Assembly: GCF_902809865.1 (NCBI RefSeq)
Contig: NZ_CADDWH010000001.1
Span: forward strand, 1 to 64,000
Origin: Halobacillus sp. Marseille-Q1614
Lineage (GTDB): Bacteria > Bacillota > Bacilli > Bacillales > Halobacillaceae
Reading direction: 5' to 3'
Length of the DNA: 64,000 nt
Shown: positions 43,499-52,778 of the stretch, piece by piece
How positions within the stretch are numbered: position 1 is the stretch's first letter
Layout: every line of letters begins with the position of its first letter
Notes under the pieces: model-generated
Database searches by the model: none
What the model was told of the DNA's origin: nothing
The model's input: the letters and a program-made list of their open reading frames with translations, nothing else
Position numbers and translations under genes: made by a program

Positions 43499-44209
43499 TT
43501 GCCTACAGTCAAAAAAATAATGGAAGAAGAATCTTTTTTCCATTACTTTCAACCCATATACAATCTCTGCAACTGGAAGAGGGTAGGGTACGATGTTTTG
43601 TTTAGAACGGACTGCTCCATGAACACGAGAGAAGCTTTTCAAATGGCAATGGATGAAGAAAAATTATACGAACTCGATACGATGTCTATTAGAAAAGCTG
43701 TAGAGTATTATAATCAAGAAGGCTTCACTTCTTTCAATGGATTGCTATTTCTTCATGTCTTTCCATCCACCCTCCGCCATCCGTCTTTTGTTCGTTTTCT
43801 TAAAGAGCTTCTACATGATCATAATAAACAAGAAGTGATTCTTGAAATCAACCAGTGGGAAGGGATTCCTGACTATGATGAGCTGCAGACTCCACTGAAG
43901 AACATTCGTGCCTTAGGAGTGAAGGTAGCTATTGATGACTTTGGGAATGAGATTGCTGCCCTAATTGAGATGAAGCCGGAATATATCAAGATGGAGAAGT
44001 ATATGACCACAAATTTAGAACATTCTCCGGAGAAGCAGTTTATGATTGATTGTATCAACCAATACAGCCATCGATTTAATTCCAAGCTGATTGTAAAAGG
44101 ACTTCAGTCACCTGAAGAGCTGGCTTTAACGAAATCTCTTGGCGTGTCCTTAGCTCAAGGAGATGTGCTTTATCCCGCTAGTAAGCTGCAGGAGTATAAA
44201 TTGCTGTAA
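43499..44209 (+). CDS. EAL-domain protein with altered catalytic motif
   Basis: A 236-residue single EAL domain, from TTG at 43499 after AAAGGAG. The signature EAL is replaced by DVL (GYDVLFR), and the metal-binding segments are only partly kept: VILEINQWEG retains a glutamate, KVAIDDFGNEIAAL retains the paired aspartates, and YIKMEKYM keeps the lysine. True c-di-GMP phosphodiesterases need the first glutamate, so this protein may be a c-di-GMP or protein-binding effector like other degenerate EAL proteins. No membrane or sensor domain is attached. Confidence 0.82.
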   Translation: MPTVKKIMEEESFFHYFQPIYNLCNWKRVGYDVLFRTDCSMNTREAFQMAMDEEKLYELDTMSIRKAVEYYNQEGFTSFNGLLFLHVFPSTLRHPSFVRFLKELLHDHNKQEVILEINQWEGIPDYDELQTPLKNIRALGVKVAIDDFGNEIAALIEMKPEYIKMEKYMTTNLEHSPEKQFMIDCINQYSHRFNSKLIVKGLQSPEELALTKSLGVSLAQGDVLYPASKLQEYKLL

Positions 44210-44235
44210 AGAGCACGTGTCATAAACATAACTTT

Positions 44236-44272
44236 AAAAACGTCATTCCTCCTTAATGGAATGACGTTTTTT
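44236..44272. terminator. rho-independent terminator
   Basis: AAAAACGTCATTCC pairs with GGAATGACGTTTTT around TCCTTAAT, 27 bases after the EAL gene. Confidence 0.88.
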
Positions 44273-44334
44273 AGCTTGTAGAGAAACCTTATGCAGCAGT
44301 CGACCGATTTTCTTTCGAAGGAAAAGTGCAAAGG

Positions 44335-44500
44335 GCTCCGGGAAACGGATCGCTTTCCTTGGGCGTACGGTGAGCTTCCTTTTGTAATGGGGAGGGAAGC
44401 AGCGGGACTCCTGCGGGACAAGCAAGACTGGCAAGACACCACAGGGCTTAAAAGCCCGAGGAGGCTTGCCGTCTTCCCCGTGGAAAGCGAGGTGGTTACC
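44335..44500. repeat. intergenic repeat element, Bacillaceae type
   Basis: CGCTTTCC (44351) and GGAAAGCG (44482) bracket a GC-rich, structured core including GCGGGACTCCTGCGGG and AAGCCCGAGGAGGCTTGCC. I recall this wording from a multi-copy intergenic element in many Bacillaceae genomes. It has no convincing gene and lies between converging genes. Confidence 0.6.
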
Positions 44501-44573
44501 GACCCATTTGTGCCCTTTTATGGCCAATGGAATCCCGCCAACCACGCTGGCTTTGAAACTACACTTTCGCCTA

Positions 44574-45446
44574 TTACTGGTTTTGAGGAGTATTGCTTTT
44601 AAGAAATTTAATGACCAGATCACTAGCATAAGAGGAGGCTGAGCCGAGCCAAATTAAGTGTCCCCAGGCATCTAGTACGTACAGCTTTGAATCTGGAATG
44701 TTGTCGTGAGCTGATTGGGCATGTTCTACAGAAACGGAACGATCATATCGGCTGTGAATAATAAGAGATGGGCAGTGTATCGCCTGCAGGTCATGGCTGG
44801 ATATTTCTTTGGTCTGGGATAAATCGATGAGAAAGCCATGTCGTGAACGCTGCCGGTTATTCATTTGCACAAATAAGCTGATGTCATCATCACTAATTTT
44901 TCCTATAGTATCTTTGTAAGGTAACGTGCTGAAAGATGAAAACATCTGTTTGAACATAAAATGAGGAAATCTCCGGCTCATCTTTGAAATCATACCCCAT
45001 GTGAATTTCTCAGTCCTGGAATGAAACAGGAGCTTCGCCGCCTTATACGTTCGGTCTTTTTGAGTCAGCCACTCTTTCGTTACGGCCGATTGTAAAGTAA
45101 GGGAGCGGGTAAGGTGCGGGAACTTTTTTGCGAAGAGGATGCCTGTTGGCCCGCCGGCTGATACAGCGATTACGTGCACTTTTTCAATATGTAAATGGTG
45201 CAATAGTTTTGAGTAATAATCACAGGCAAGAGAAAGGGTTTCTCCTATTTCTTTAGATGTATTTCCATAACCGGCTCTTGAGGGTGTAATCATGGAAAAG
45301 CCGTTTCCCACCAATTCTTCATATCCGAATTCTTCATAACTGTTTGAATGTCCGCCATGGAAAACGAGAACAGGTTCTCCTTCACCTGCTATCGAGTATT
45401 CCATCGACAAGTGATTGATCATAAATTCTCCATGTATTCTCTTCAT
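44574..45446 (-). CDS. alpha/beta hydrolase
   Basis: A 290-residue alpha/beta-fold hydrolase. The oxyanion region is VFHGGHSN, the nucleophile elbow is IAVSAGGPTG (serine in SAG, with Ala in place of the usual first Gly), the acid is likely Asp in HSRYDRSVSVE, and the base is His in DAWGHLIW. The start is the ATG at 45446, with GAGGTG upstream; the longer frame opens with GTG. No signal peptide. Ester, lactone or haloalkane substrates are all possible. It is monocistronic. Confidence 0.82.
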   Translation of the reverse strand: MKRIHGEFMINHLSMEYSIAGEGEPVLVFHGGHSNSYEEFGYEELVGNGFSMITPSRAGYGNTSKEIGETLSLACDYYSKLLHHLHIEKVHVIAVSAGGPTGILFAKKFPHLTRSLTLQSAVTKEWLTQKDRTYKAAKLLFHSRTEKFTWGMISKMSRRFPHFMFKQMFSSFSTLPYKDTIGKISDDDISLFVQMNNRQRSRHGFLIDLSQTKEISSHDLQAIHCPSLIIHSRYDRSVSVEHAQSAHDNIPDSKLYVLDAWGHLIWLGSASSYASDLVIKFLKSNTPQNQ

Positions 45447-45600
45447 TCTCTTCACCTCAATTCATTTTCTAAGGATATTATATAATATTTTACTGCACTA
45501 ATGATCTTCCTCCGAGAACCATCAGAAATTACTATCTTAAAGTACCTTTTACAACCATAGCGTGACCACGACATCCTATCGATAGTATTTAGGGTCAAAC

Positions 45601-45631
45601 AAAAAAATGGCGCATACATCGCCATTTTTTT
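45601..45631 (-). terminator. terminator of beta-helix gene
   Basis: ATGGCG and CGCCAT with seven A or T on either side form a symmetrical hairpin that touches the stop of the minus-strand beta-helix gene. It can work in both directions. Confidence 0.85.
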
Positions 45632-46472
45632 ATAGATTGACTTTATTTTGCTGACCTCTATCGATAATTCTGTTGTTTGGTACAGAGGGAATTTGGATTG
45701 TGGTATCCATACTTTGAGCGGTTAGTTCGATCACAGTGTTGTTTGGGATAGAGGCTACATCCCAAACCATCCCATCAAAATAGTTGAATTGTCCAGTGAC
45801 CTTAAGAATTTTAGTGGTGATCGATGTGGGCTGGATTTGGAGGTTTTTAAATTGATTTCCGCTGATTTCATTAGGAATTGTAGAGCTGCTCGTCATCATA
45901 ATCATTTCAATACAATCATCCAGTGATAAGTTGATAAACCGGTTCGCATTGATCCAGGCATATCCGCTGGAAGGGCGGTTGGCGACCAATCTTAATCCGA
46001 TTCTCAATCCGGCAATTTTTATATTTTCAAAATGGACGAATGAAATTTCGTGGCCTGGGCCGCCGGAAAATAGGGATAAGCCAATCCCCTTGTGACTGCT
46101 GTGCCAGTTGACTATATTGATATCTCTTATTTGTGTGCGGTTCCATGTGTTGTAATATTTGTATTTCCCGTTTAAGTAGATGACTTCGGAATCAAAGGCC
46201 GGATCATTGATCGCAATATACGCCCCTTCCAGAGAAGCGTTTTTCTGAAGCTCCAGCACCCGGAAGTTCCCCTCGACCACAAACTGCGTGCCATAATTAA
46301 ACAATAATTTGACGTCTTGCTTAATAACGATTGGTGCTGTAATTAAGTAATTCCTATTTCCTAATATAACGGTTTTCCCTTTATTATTCCTGGCGAAGTC
46401 AATGGCAGCCTGTATTTTAAGGGAGTCATTCGCACCGCTGAAGTCTTCGACATAAATATCTTCTATCATCAT
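45630..46472 (-). CDS. right-handed beta-helix protein (pectate-lyase-like fold), cytoplasmic copy
   Basis: Predicted 280 residues of parallel beta-helix repeats. It opens with VEDFSGANDSLKIQAAIDFA, the usual start of pectate-lyase-3/GH55-like domains, and has FINLSLDDCIEMI and ISGNQFKNLQIQ later. It is clearly homologous along its length to the membrane-anchored protein at 50104, yet lacks any signal peptide. The ATG at 46472 follows AGCAGG; ATG at 46499 is an alternative. It diverges from the exopolysaccharide operon and probably acts on, or binds, the same polymer. How it would leave the cell is unclear. Confidence 0.7.
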   Translation of the reverse strand: MMIEDIYVEDFSGANDSLKIQAAIDFARNNKGKTVILGNRNYLITAPIVIKQDVKLLFNYGTQFVVEGNFRVLELQKNASLEGAYIAINDPAFDSEVIYLNGKYKYYNTWNRTQIRDINIVNWHSSHKGIGLSLFSGGPGHEISFVHFENIKIAGLRIGLRLVANRPSSGYAWINANRFINLSLDDCIEMIMMTSSSTIPNEISGNQFKNLQIQPTSITTKILKVTGQFNYFDGMVWDVASIPNNTVIELTAQSMDTTIQIPSVPNNRIIDRGQQNKVNL

Positions 46473-46499
46473 TTGTACCTGCTTTCTTATATTCAGCAT

Positions 46500-46796
46500 T
46501 CCTTTAAACCAAAACGAAATATTCCTATTGCTTTCTAAAGATAATGCTTATACTCTATCTTATTCTAGTAAAATACTATTAGTTCCAGTTAGGTCCATCG
46601 TTCTCCAATTCTCCCATATATTTGCTTACTTATTAGATTCGTTGTGTAACAGGTGGTTAATGTAGAAAAAAGAAAATAATTAACAAAAGTTCTTCCTAAA
46701 TAACTTAAAATCTGATAAAATACACTCAAGCTTTAGTTCGTAATTAAGAACAATGGTGATGAACCTTACTAAAGTAAATGCTGGGAGGTGCAGGTT
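46500..46796. other. divergent promoter region of second polysaccharide cluster
   Basis: An AT-rich 300-base spacer. GATAAAATAC near 46714 could be a -10 for the rightward operon, but I find no good -35. No repeat or terminator is evident. Confidence 0.4.
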
Positions 46797-47462
46797 TTGT
46801 CGCTTAAAGTCGAGGAGCGAAGGGAAGTTAGAGGAATTATTGATGCTGAATCGTTCTTTATTGAAAACAAAACTTTATCTTCTGCTCCCTATCTTATTGT
46901 CCGAAGATTATTTGATATTTTTCTCGCGATTGTTGGTTTAGCCGCTGCTATGCCGCTCCTTATTCTTTTTTCCATCGCTATCAAAATGGATTCGAAAGGT
47001 ACGGTGTTTTACCGGCAAGAGAGGGTAGGAGTGAAGGGCAAATGCTTTCATCTGCTTAAGCTTCGCACAATGGTCATGGATGCAGAGACAGATGGACCAA
47101 GATGGGCAGGCATCAACGACTCTCGGGTGACGAGAATCGGGAAGTTTCTCCGAAAGACTAGGATCGATGAGCTGCCACAGCTTTTGAACGTGTTAAAAGG
47201 GGATATGAGCATCATTGGCCCAAGACCGGAACGCCCTGTATTTACTGAAATGTTTAATAAGGAAACGCCGGGATTTATCAACCGGCTGGCCATCAAACCG
47301 GGATTGACAGGATGGGCCCAGGTAAACGGAGGATATGATATAACTCCTGAAGAGAAGCTCGCTTACGATTTAGAGTATATCCGCAAGAGGAGTTTCCTCC
47401 TTGATGTAAAAATAATTTTTCTGACTTTCAGAATCGTGATAACTGGTGAAGGTGCCAGATAA
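46797..47462 (+). CDS. initiating sugar-1-phosphate transferase
   Basis: A 221-residue phosphoglycosyl transferase of the bacterial sugar-transferase family. A membrane helix (about 37-60) is followed by FYRQERVGVKGKCFHLLKLRTM in parts, the catalytic TRIDELPQLLNVLKGDMS region, IGPRPERP and KPGLTGWAQVNGGYD. It starts the repeat unit on undecaprenyl phosphate. TTG at 46797 fits GGGAGG upstream with 9-base spacing; GTG at 46788 would be too close. It is the first gene of the rightward cluster and is distinct from the copy at 5316. Confidence 0.88.
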   Translation: MSLKVEERREVRGIIDAESFFIENKTLSSAPYLIVRRLFDIFLAIVGLAAAMPLLILFSIAIKMDSKGTVFYRQERVGVKGKCFHLLKLRTMVMDAETDGPRWAGINDSRVTRIGKFLRKTRIDELPQLLNVLKGDMSIIGPRPERPVFTEMFNKETPGFINRLAIKPGLTGWAQVNGGYDITPEEKLAYDLEYIRKRSFLLDVKIIFLTFRIVITGEGAR

Positions 47463-47477
47463 ACAGGAGGAATATGA

Positions 47478-48707
47478 ATGGACGTCTTGTATATGTCTTC
47501 GAGACCGCCATATCCGCCCCATAAAGGGGATCAGCTGATTGCGTGGGAACAGATCAAACAATTGAAAGTAAACGGGCACCACGTTCATCTGCTTACTTTT
47601 GTAGATTCGAAGCAGGAGGGGGAGTTCATTATGGACAAGCTTTCTCCTTACTGCAAAGAAGTCGTTGTCTTTACGGTCCATCCGCTGCAGAAGCTGCTCC
47701 GTTCGTTACGAACGATTTATAACTTTAAACCGATTCAGGTCAATCTCTTTTTTGATTCTAAAGTAAAAGAACACGTGATGGATATATACAGAAGAATTAA
47801 ACCGGATATCGTCCATGTTCAAACGGCCAGGGCTGCTGAATATTTCATCGATGTCAACTGCCCGAAATGTATCGATATGATTGATGCTTTATCGCTGAAT
47901 ATGGAGCGGCGTGCCCGTACAGAGAGCAAGTGGCTGAAGCCCCTATTCCTGCTTGAGTCAAAATTGATGAAGCGATATGAAGAAGCAATACTAAAGAAAT
48001 TTGACCGGTCGATGATCGTTTCGGAAAGCGACAAACAATACTTAAGGAGCCCGCATATTGTTGTGAATCCAAATGGAACATCCATCACAAAGCAGCGCCT
48101 TGCCGGCTATCCTTCCATCCCTAAGGAAAAAATCATTCTTTTTCACGGAAACATGCAATATTATCCGAACGTCGAAGCTGTTCTTGATTTTGTAAAAGAA
48201 GTGTGGCTGCACATTCATAAGGCCTATCCGGACTATCAATTTTATATTGTTGGAAAGGATCCGGTGAAGAAGGTTACAGAATTGCACGGCAAAGATAACG
48301 TGGTGGTTACCGGGTTTGTTGAAGATATATGTATTCCTTTAAGGCGGGCGCAAATTGGGATTTATCCCATGAAGTCAGGGACAGGCATGCAGAATAAAAT
48401 TGTGGAATCGATGGCATGTGGACTTCCGACGATTGCTTCTCCTATAGCTTTGCAGGGCATTGCAGGAAGGTGCGGGGATGAGCTGATCTGCAGTGAAAGT
48501 AGAGAAGAAATGATGGCAGCTGTTAAGCGTTTGATTGAAAACCCCGGATTACAAGAGCGTTATGCCGCTAAAGGGCAGGCGTTTGTTCAGAGTCACTATT
48601 CCTGGGAGCATAACTGTACACGATTGATCCAAACCTGGCAGGATGCTGTTATCCATAGAAGTGCTGAAACTCCAGAAAAAATGGAACCCATGCTTGTGCA
48701 TGAGTGA
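47478..48707 (+). CDS. glycosyltransferase, GT4-like
   Basis: A 409-residue GT-B glycosyltransferase. The N-terminal MSSRPPYPPHKGDQLIAWEQ is like the TIGR03087/Stp1 group of exopolysaccharide transferases, KIVESMACGLPTIAS is the donor-binding region, and FHGNMQYYPNVEAV and GTGMQNK lie nearby. It would extend the lipid-linked unit. GGAGG precedes the ATG; the gene sits 15 bases after the initiating transferase and 15 before the guanylyltransferase. Confidence 0.82.
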   Translation: MDVLYMSSRPPYPPHKGDQLIAWEQIKQLKVNGHHVHLLTFVDSKQEGEFIMDKLSPYCKEVVVFTVHPLQKLLRSLRTIYNFKPIQVNLFFDSKVKEHVMDIYRRIKPDIVHVQTARAAEYFIDVNCPKCIDMIDALSLNMERRARTESKWLKPLFLLESKLMKRYEEAILKKFDRSMIVSESDKQYLRSPHIVVNPNGTSITKQRLAGYPSIPKEKIILFHGNMQYYPNVEAVLDFVKEVWLHIHKAYPDYQFYIVGKDPVKKVTELHGKDNVVVTGFVEDICIPLRRAQIGIYPMKSGTGMQNKIVESMACGLPTIASPIALQGIAGRCGDELICSESREEMMAAVKRLIENPGLQERYAAKGQAFVQSHYSWEHNCTRLIQTWQDAVIHRSAETPEKMEPMLVHE

Positions 48708-48722
48708 AAGGAGGTGGCTTAC

Positions 48723-50090
48723 ATGCGAATCGTTCTCTTATCAGGAGGATCAGGAAAGCGGTTATGGCCGCTGTCTAACGACTCCAGGTCCAAGCAATTC
48801 CTTAAAGTGCTGAAAAATGAAAATGGAAAGATGGAGTCCATGGTCCAGCGTGTCTGGCGCCAGCTTGGGAAAGTTAACATGTCCGATAAGGCGATGATCG
48901 CCACAAGTAGTTCTCAGGTAGAAATGCTTCATAACCAGCTCGGTCCAAATATTCCCGTTGTCGTCGAACCAGAACGCAAGGATACGTTTCCTGCCATCGC
49001 CTTAGCAGCGGTATATCTTTATTCCGTGGAAGGATGCAGCTTAGATGAGGTGATAGGAGTCCTCCCTGTTGATCCCTTTGTGGAAGATCACTTTTTTGAA
49101 ACGATAAAGGAGCTCGAATGGGGGCTGCGCGAGAGTGGGGCCGATTTAGCTCTCCTCGGCGCGAAACCGACGTATCCATCGGAGAAGTATGGCTATATCG
49201 TACCGAGTGGTGCAGCGGCTGATGACTTTATTCACGTAAGCAGGTTCTGTGAGAAACCTGATGAGACATCAGCAAAAAGGCTGATTCACCAGCAGGCCCT
49301 TTGGAATTGCGGGGTATTTGGTTTCCGGCTGGATTATATTATCCAGCTGCTCAAGCGTAAAAATATCCCTGTTCAGTACGATGCATTACTGAAGGATTAC
49401 GGGAAGCTCCAATCCAACAGCTTTGATTATGAAGTCGTCGAAAAGGCAGGCAATATCATCGCTCTTCCCTACTCTGGATACTGGAAAGATCTTGGCACGT
49501 GGAACACCTTGACGGATGAAATGGGAACTAAAGTCATGGGCCATGGGGTCATAAGTCAGGATGCGGCAGCGTCTTGTATCGTGAATGAACTGGATATCCC
49601 CATTATTCTGATTGGAGTCGATGATGTCGTGGTAGCCGCAAGTCCGGACGGTCTGCTGGTGGCCGATAAGAAGAGCAGCCATAAAGTTAAAGAGTACGTT
49701 TCCCATTTCCGTGATGGGCCGATGTATGAAGAATACTCGTGGGGATGGAGCAGAGTCCTTGAGTATAGCAAGAAAGAAGGCGGGACAGAAACATTAACGG
49801 AAAAAGTCCACGTGACCGCTGGTAGGAACTTAAATGATCAGAGCAGCAGAAATCAGGAAGTGTGGACGGTAACACAAGGGGAGGGTGTCCTGGTCTTGAA
49901 TGATGAATTCTCAGAAATAGACATGGGAACCCCTCTTACGATTCCCGCGGGGAAACACTATTCTTTGAAGGCGGCAAGTGACATGGAATTCATCGTCATC
50001 CAGAGCGGGAAAGATCTATGGGAAGGTCGAAGAAAAAACGACAGAATCTCCCGAAATTTGAAGGCGCCTGCCTATTCGAATTACTCATAG
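48723..50090 (+). CDS. mannose-1-phosphate guanylyltransferase
   Basis: A 455-residue protein of the ManC type. LSGGSGKRLWPLSND is the nucleotidyltransferase signature, VVEPERKDTFPA and FCEKPD follow, and the C-terminal ~100 residues form a cupin (EVWTVTQGEGVLVLND). It makes GDP-mannose, the precursor of mannose or derived sugars in the polymer. The cupin resembles the isomerase domain of bifunctional enzymes, but the typical complete set of metal ligands is not certain. Start is the ATG at 48723, 7 bases after AAAGGAGG. Confidence 0.87.
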   Translation: MRIVLLSGGSGKRLWPLSNDSRSKQFLKVLKNENGKMESMVQRVWRQLGKVNMSDKAMIATSSSQVEMLHNQLGPNIPVVVEPERKDTFPAIALAAVYLYSVEGCSLDEVIGVLPVDPFVEDHFFETIKELEWGLRESGADLALLGAKPTYPSEKYGYIVPSGAAADDFIHVSRFCEKPDETSAKRLIHQQALWNCGVFGFRLDYIIQLLKRKNIPVQYDALLKDYGKLQSNSFDYEVVEKAGNIIALPYSGYWKDLGTWNTLTDEMGTKVMGHGVISQDAAASCIVNELDIPIILIGVDDVVVAASPDGLLVADKKSSHKVKEYVSHFRDGPMYEEYSWGWSRVLEYSKKEGGTETLTEKVHVTAGRNLNDQSSRNQEVWTVTQGEGVLVLNDEFSEIDMGTPLTIPAGKHYSLKAASDMEFIVIQSGKDLWEGRRKNDRISRNLKAPAYSNYS

Positions 50091-50103
50091 GCGGTAAATA
50101 GAT

Positions 50104-51048
50104 ATGAAGAGGCAGCAGTTTTATATAGGAACCATCGTTTTACTGACGGTGGTATTGTTGTTTAGCTTTTTTACCAAGGAAGAAGCCGGCAGTCTAAGGG
50201 TGGAAGCGTTCGGAGCTGATGGGAGTGATCAACAGGATGATTCATCAGCCATCCAGGCTGCGATCGATTACAGCTACGAAAACGATAAGCTGCCTGTCCA
50301 GTTACTGGGGAAGAATTACACGTTGAAGCAGGGATTGCACTTGAAAGAGGGAGTCGCACTTGAAATGGGGCTGGCTACGAAGCTTTTGGCTGAAGGAGAT
50401 TTTAATGTGGTGGAGTTAGAGAAAAAAGCCGCAATAACCAATGGCACCATTGAGATTACGACTCCCGAATTCTCCCGTGCGGCAATTTACGTGAGTGGAC
50501 AAGAACAGGTATGGACGACCGAACGCTTTCATATCGAAAATGTGGTTTTGTACAACTCAAGCGGTACCAATCGTGGGAAGGGCATCTCTTTTACCGCCGG
50601 GAATTCTGGAGAATTTATCAGTTTTGTGAATGTTATGAGCGTCAATATAAGCGGGTTTCATACCGGCGTGCATTTACAAGCAGCACCTCCCAAGAAAGAT
50701 GGGGACTACAATTTTATAAATGGAAACAGGTTCGTCAATTTGACCCTCGATGACTGTATTGTCTGTATCCAGTTCGACAGCGCCGTTACCATTCCTCATG
50801 AGGTGTCGGGGAACATGTTCGAAAACGTGCAGATCCAGCTGACTGAGCGAACGGACAAAGCAATGATTCTATCCGGGACCAATAACAGGATAGACGGTAT
50901 GATATGGGACGCTTCCTTTGTAGAAGATAATCAACCCTTAATTGAATTCATCGGAGAATCGTCAGGAAATGATGTGAACATGAATGTACCTAAAGACAGG
51001 GTCACAGATGAGGGACAGGGCAACCGCTATTCAACCCTCGAAGAATGA
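50104..51048 (+). CDS. membrane-anchored right-handed beta-helix protein
   Basis: A 314-residue protein. A single N-terminal membrane anchor (about 7-23, GTIVLLTVVLLFSFF) is followed by an extracytoplasmic beta-helix: VEAFGADGSDQQDDSSAIQA, then NRFVNLTLDDCIVCI and VSGNMFENVQIQL. It matches the divergent cytoplasmic paralogue at 45630 across the whole helix. In exopolysaccharide clusters such proteins act as polysaccharide lyases, epimerases or scaffolds; catalytic residues cannot be assigned by eye. It sits between the guanylyltransferase and epimerase genes. Confidence 0.75.
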   Translation: MKRQQFYIGTIVLLTVVLLFSFFTKEEAGSLRVEAFGADGSDQQDDSSAIQAAIDYSYENDKLPVQLLGKNYTLKQGLHLKEGVALEMGLATKLLAEGDFNVVELEKKAAITNGTIEITTPEFSRAAIYVSGQEQVWTTERFHIENVVLYNSSGTNRGKGISFTAGNSGEFISFVNVMSVNISGFHTGVHLQAAPPKKDGDYNFINGNRFVNLTLDDCIVCIQFDSAVTIPHEVSGNMFENVQIQLTERTDKAMILSGTNNRIDGMIWDASFVEDNQPLIEFIGESSGNDVNMNVPKDRVTDEGQGNRYSTLEE

Positions 51049-51096
51049 ACATCTGTATCCGTTGTTTCTATTTTTAATAATGGAAGGAAGGTTGCC

Positions 51097-52038
51097 ATGA
51101 AGGTGTTAATAACAGGCGGGGCGGGCTTTATAGGATCGCATATTGTGGAAGAATTATTCGATTCACACTACGAGGTTGTCGTGGTAGACAATTTAGTGAC
51201 AGGGAATTTGAATAATCTTCCGCCACAAGTATGTATCTACAGACAGGACGTTCGAAAAGATGTGGACGACATCTTTACTAAAGAGAAGCCGGATTATGTC
51301 ATTCATCAGGCTGCCCAGGTTTCAGTAAGCCACTCTTTTACAGACCCTTTATATGATTGTGAAGAAAATATTCTTGCGACACTCAATATCTTACAAGCTT
51401 GTGCTAAGCATAAAGTCAAGAAAGTCGTGTTTGCCTCTTCCGCCGCCGTTTATGGGAACCCGGTCTATCTCCCAATTGATGAAGCCCATAACGTGCGGCC
51501 GATTTCCTTTTATGGGCTGACCAAAGCACATGCAGAGAAGTATATCCAGCTTTTTGCCGACACCCATAACCTTGACTATTCCATTTTACGTTACGCCAAT
51601 GTCTATGGCCCAAGACAAGATGCCCGCGGCGAAGCCGGAGTCATCGCTCTCTTTATCGAGAAATTAATCCGTGGGGAGTCTCCTGTAATTTTTGGGGATG
51701 GAAAGCAGACGAGGGATTTCATTTTTGTCAAAGATGTGGCACGTGCAAACGTAGCTGCGCTATCCAATGGTAAAAACGAAATTATGAATATAGGCACGGG
51801 CCGGGAAGTATCTATTCATGAAATCATTGAGCAATTAGCGATTTCTTTAGGAAAACCTATTCAGCCAATTTTAAGACCAGCCCGGGAAGGGGACATTCGC
51901 TCAAGTGTCTTACAAAACGAACAAGCCCAATCCATGCTGCACTGGTCCCCTTGTTATTCACTAAAGGAAGGGCTTTTGGAGACCGTTCAATTTTATCAGC
52001 AGGAAAATCCTTACGGGTTCCAGGAGGTCACTTCATGA
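51097..52038 (+). CDS. NAD-dependent UDP-sugar 4-epimerase (GalE-like)
   Basis: A 313-residue extended short-chain dehydrogenase. TGGAGFIGSHIVEEL binds NAD, HQAAQVSVSHS is the GalE/WbpP-type segment, and ASSAAVYG and YGLTKAHAEKY carry the catalytic Ser and Tyr-x3-Lys. It would interconvert UDP-glucose/UDP-galactose or their N-acetyl forms. GGAAGG precedes the ATG. Its stop overlaps the start of the chain-length protein (ATGA), so expression is coupled. Confidence 0.85.
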   Translation: MKVLITGGAGFIGSHIVEELFDSHYEVVVVDNLVTGNLNNLPPQVCIYRQDVRKDVDDIFTKEKPDYVIHQAAQVSVSHSFTDPLYDCEENILATLNILQACAKHKVKKVVFASSAAVYGNPVYLPIDEAHNVRPISFYGLTKAHAEKYIQLFADTHNLDYSILRYANVYGPRQDARGEAGVIALFIEKLIRGESPVIFGDGKQTRDFIFVKDVARANVAALSNGKNEIMNIGTGREVSIHEIIEQLAISLGKPIQPILRPAREGDIRSSVLQNEQAQSMLHWSPCYSLKEGLLETVQFYQQENPYGFQEVTS

Positions 52039-52778
52039 AGGAGATGGATATCAAAACCATCTTCCGTATCCTCAAACGGCGGATGGCTGTCATTCTAATC
52101 ACCACAATCTGCATTTCTCTCATCAGTGGAGCCGCAGTGTTTTATTTCTTAAAACCCACGTATGAAGCGACGGAATATATTCTCGTAGGAAACCTGGGAA
52201 ATGATGAAGAGGTCTACATCGATCCCCAAACTATTAACAGGCTGGTGGCTTCGACCGTTGATTTTATTACAAGTCCGATCGTATTGGAATCTGTGCAGGC
52301 CAAAATGAACCTTAGCCAGGAAGAGCTGGAAGAAAAAATCACGATAAAAAATAAGGAAAATTCACAGATCATTTCTATTGTGATCCGGGATGCTGATCCG
52401 AATCAATCCATGGAGCTTGCTCATCTCCTGGCGGCCGCTTCCGTAGAAGAGATGAAAGGGTCCTTGGAAATGGAACATATAACATTGCTCAGTAAAAATG
52501 AAGGAACAAACAAGGTGGAAGAAGTGGGGAATCCCGTAGTGAATGTGTTGATCGGAACAATGGCCGGATTATTTTGTGGGATCGCAATGGCGATGGTAAG
52601 AGAACACTGGGATGACTCCGTACAGAGCTTGGATCAAATTGAACAGGAGCTGGGATTGCCAGTGCTTGGAGAAGTAGCAGCCACTAAAGACAAGCTGCCG
52701 AAAATCTACCAGAAACGTTTTACAGAGGCAAAAGGAAATGTGAAAAAAGGAGGCGGCGTCCGTGCTGAGTCCCATTGA
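52035..52778 (+). CDS. Wzz/CapA-type chain-length regulator
   Basis: A 247-residue membrane protein of the Wzz/YwqC (BY-kinase modulator) family: N-terminal cytosolic MDIKTIFRILKRRM, first membrane helix (about 19-40), an extracytoplasmic part with VLESVQAKMNLSQEELE and IISIVIRDADPNQSMELAHLL, and a second helix (about 170-190) with a short cytosolic tail. It would set polymer length with the kinase-like protein that overlaps its end by 17 bases. The ATG at 52035 follows AGGAGG and overlaps the epimerase stop. Confidence 0.85.
   Translation: MKEMDIKTIFRILKRRMAVILITTICISLISGAAVFYFLKPTYEATEYILVGNLGNDEEVYIDPQTINRLVASTVDFITSPIVLESVQAKMNLSQEELEEKITIKNKENSQIISIVIRDADPNQSMELAHLLAAASVEEMKGSLEMEHITLLSKNEGTNKVEEVGNPVVNVLIGTMAGLFCGIAMAMVREHWDDSVQSLDQIEQELGLPVLGEVAATKDKLPKIYQKRFTEAKGNVKKGGGVRAESH

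Noticed and set aside
44291-44629. Open frames on both strands over 44291-44629
   Set aside because: They coincide with a structured intergenic repeat and have no start signals or protein-like composition.
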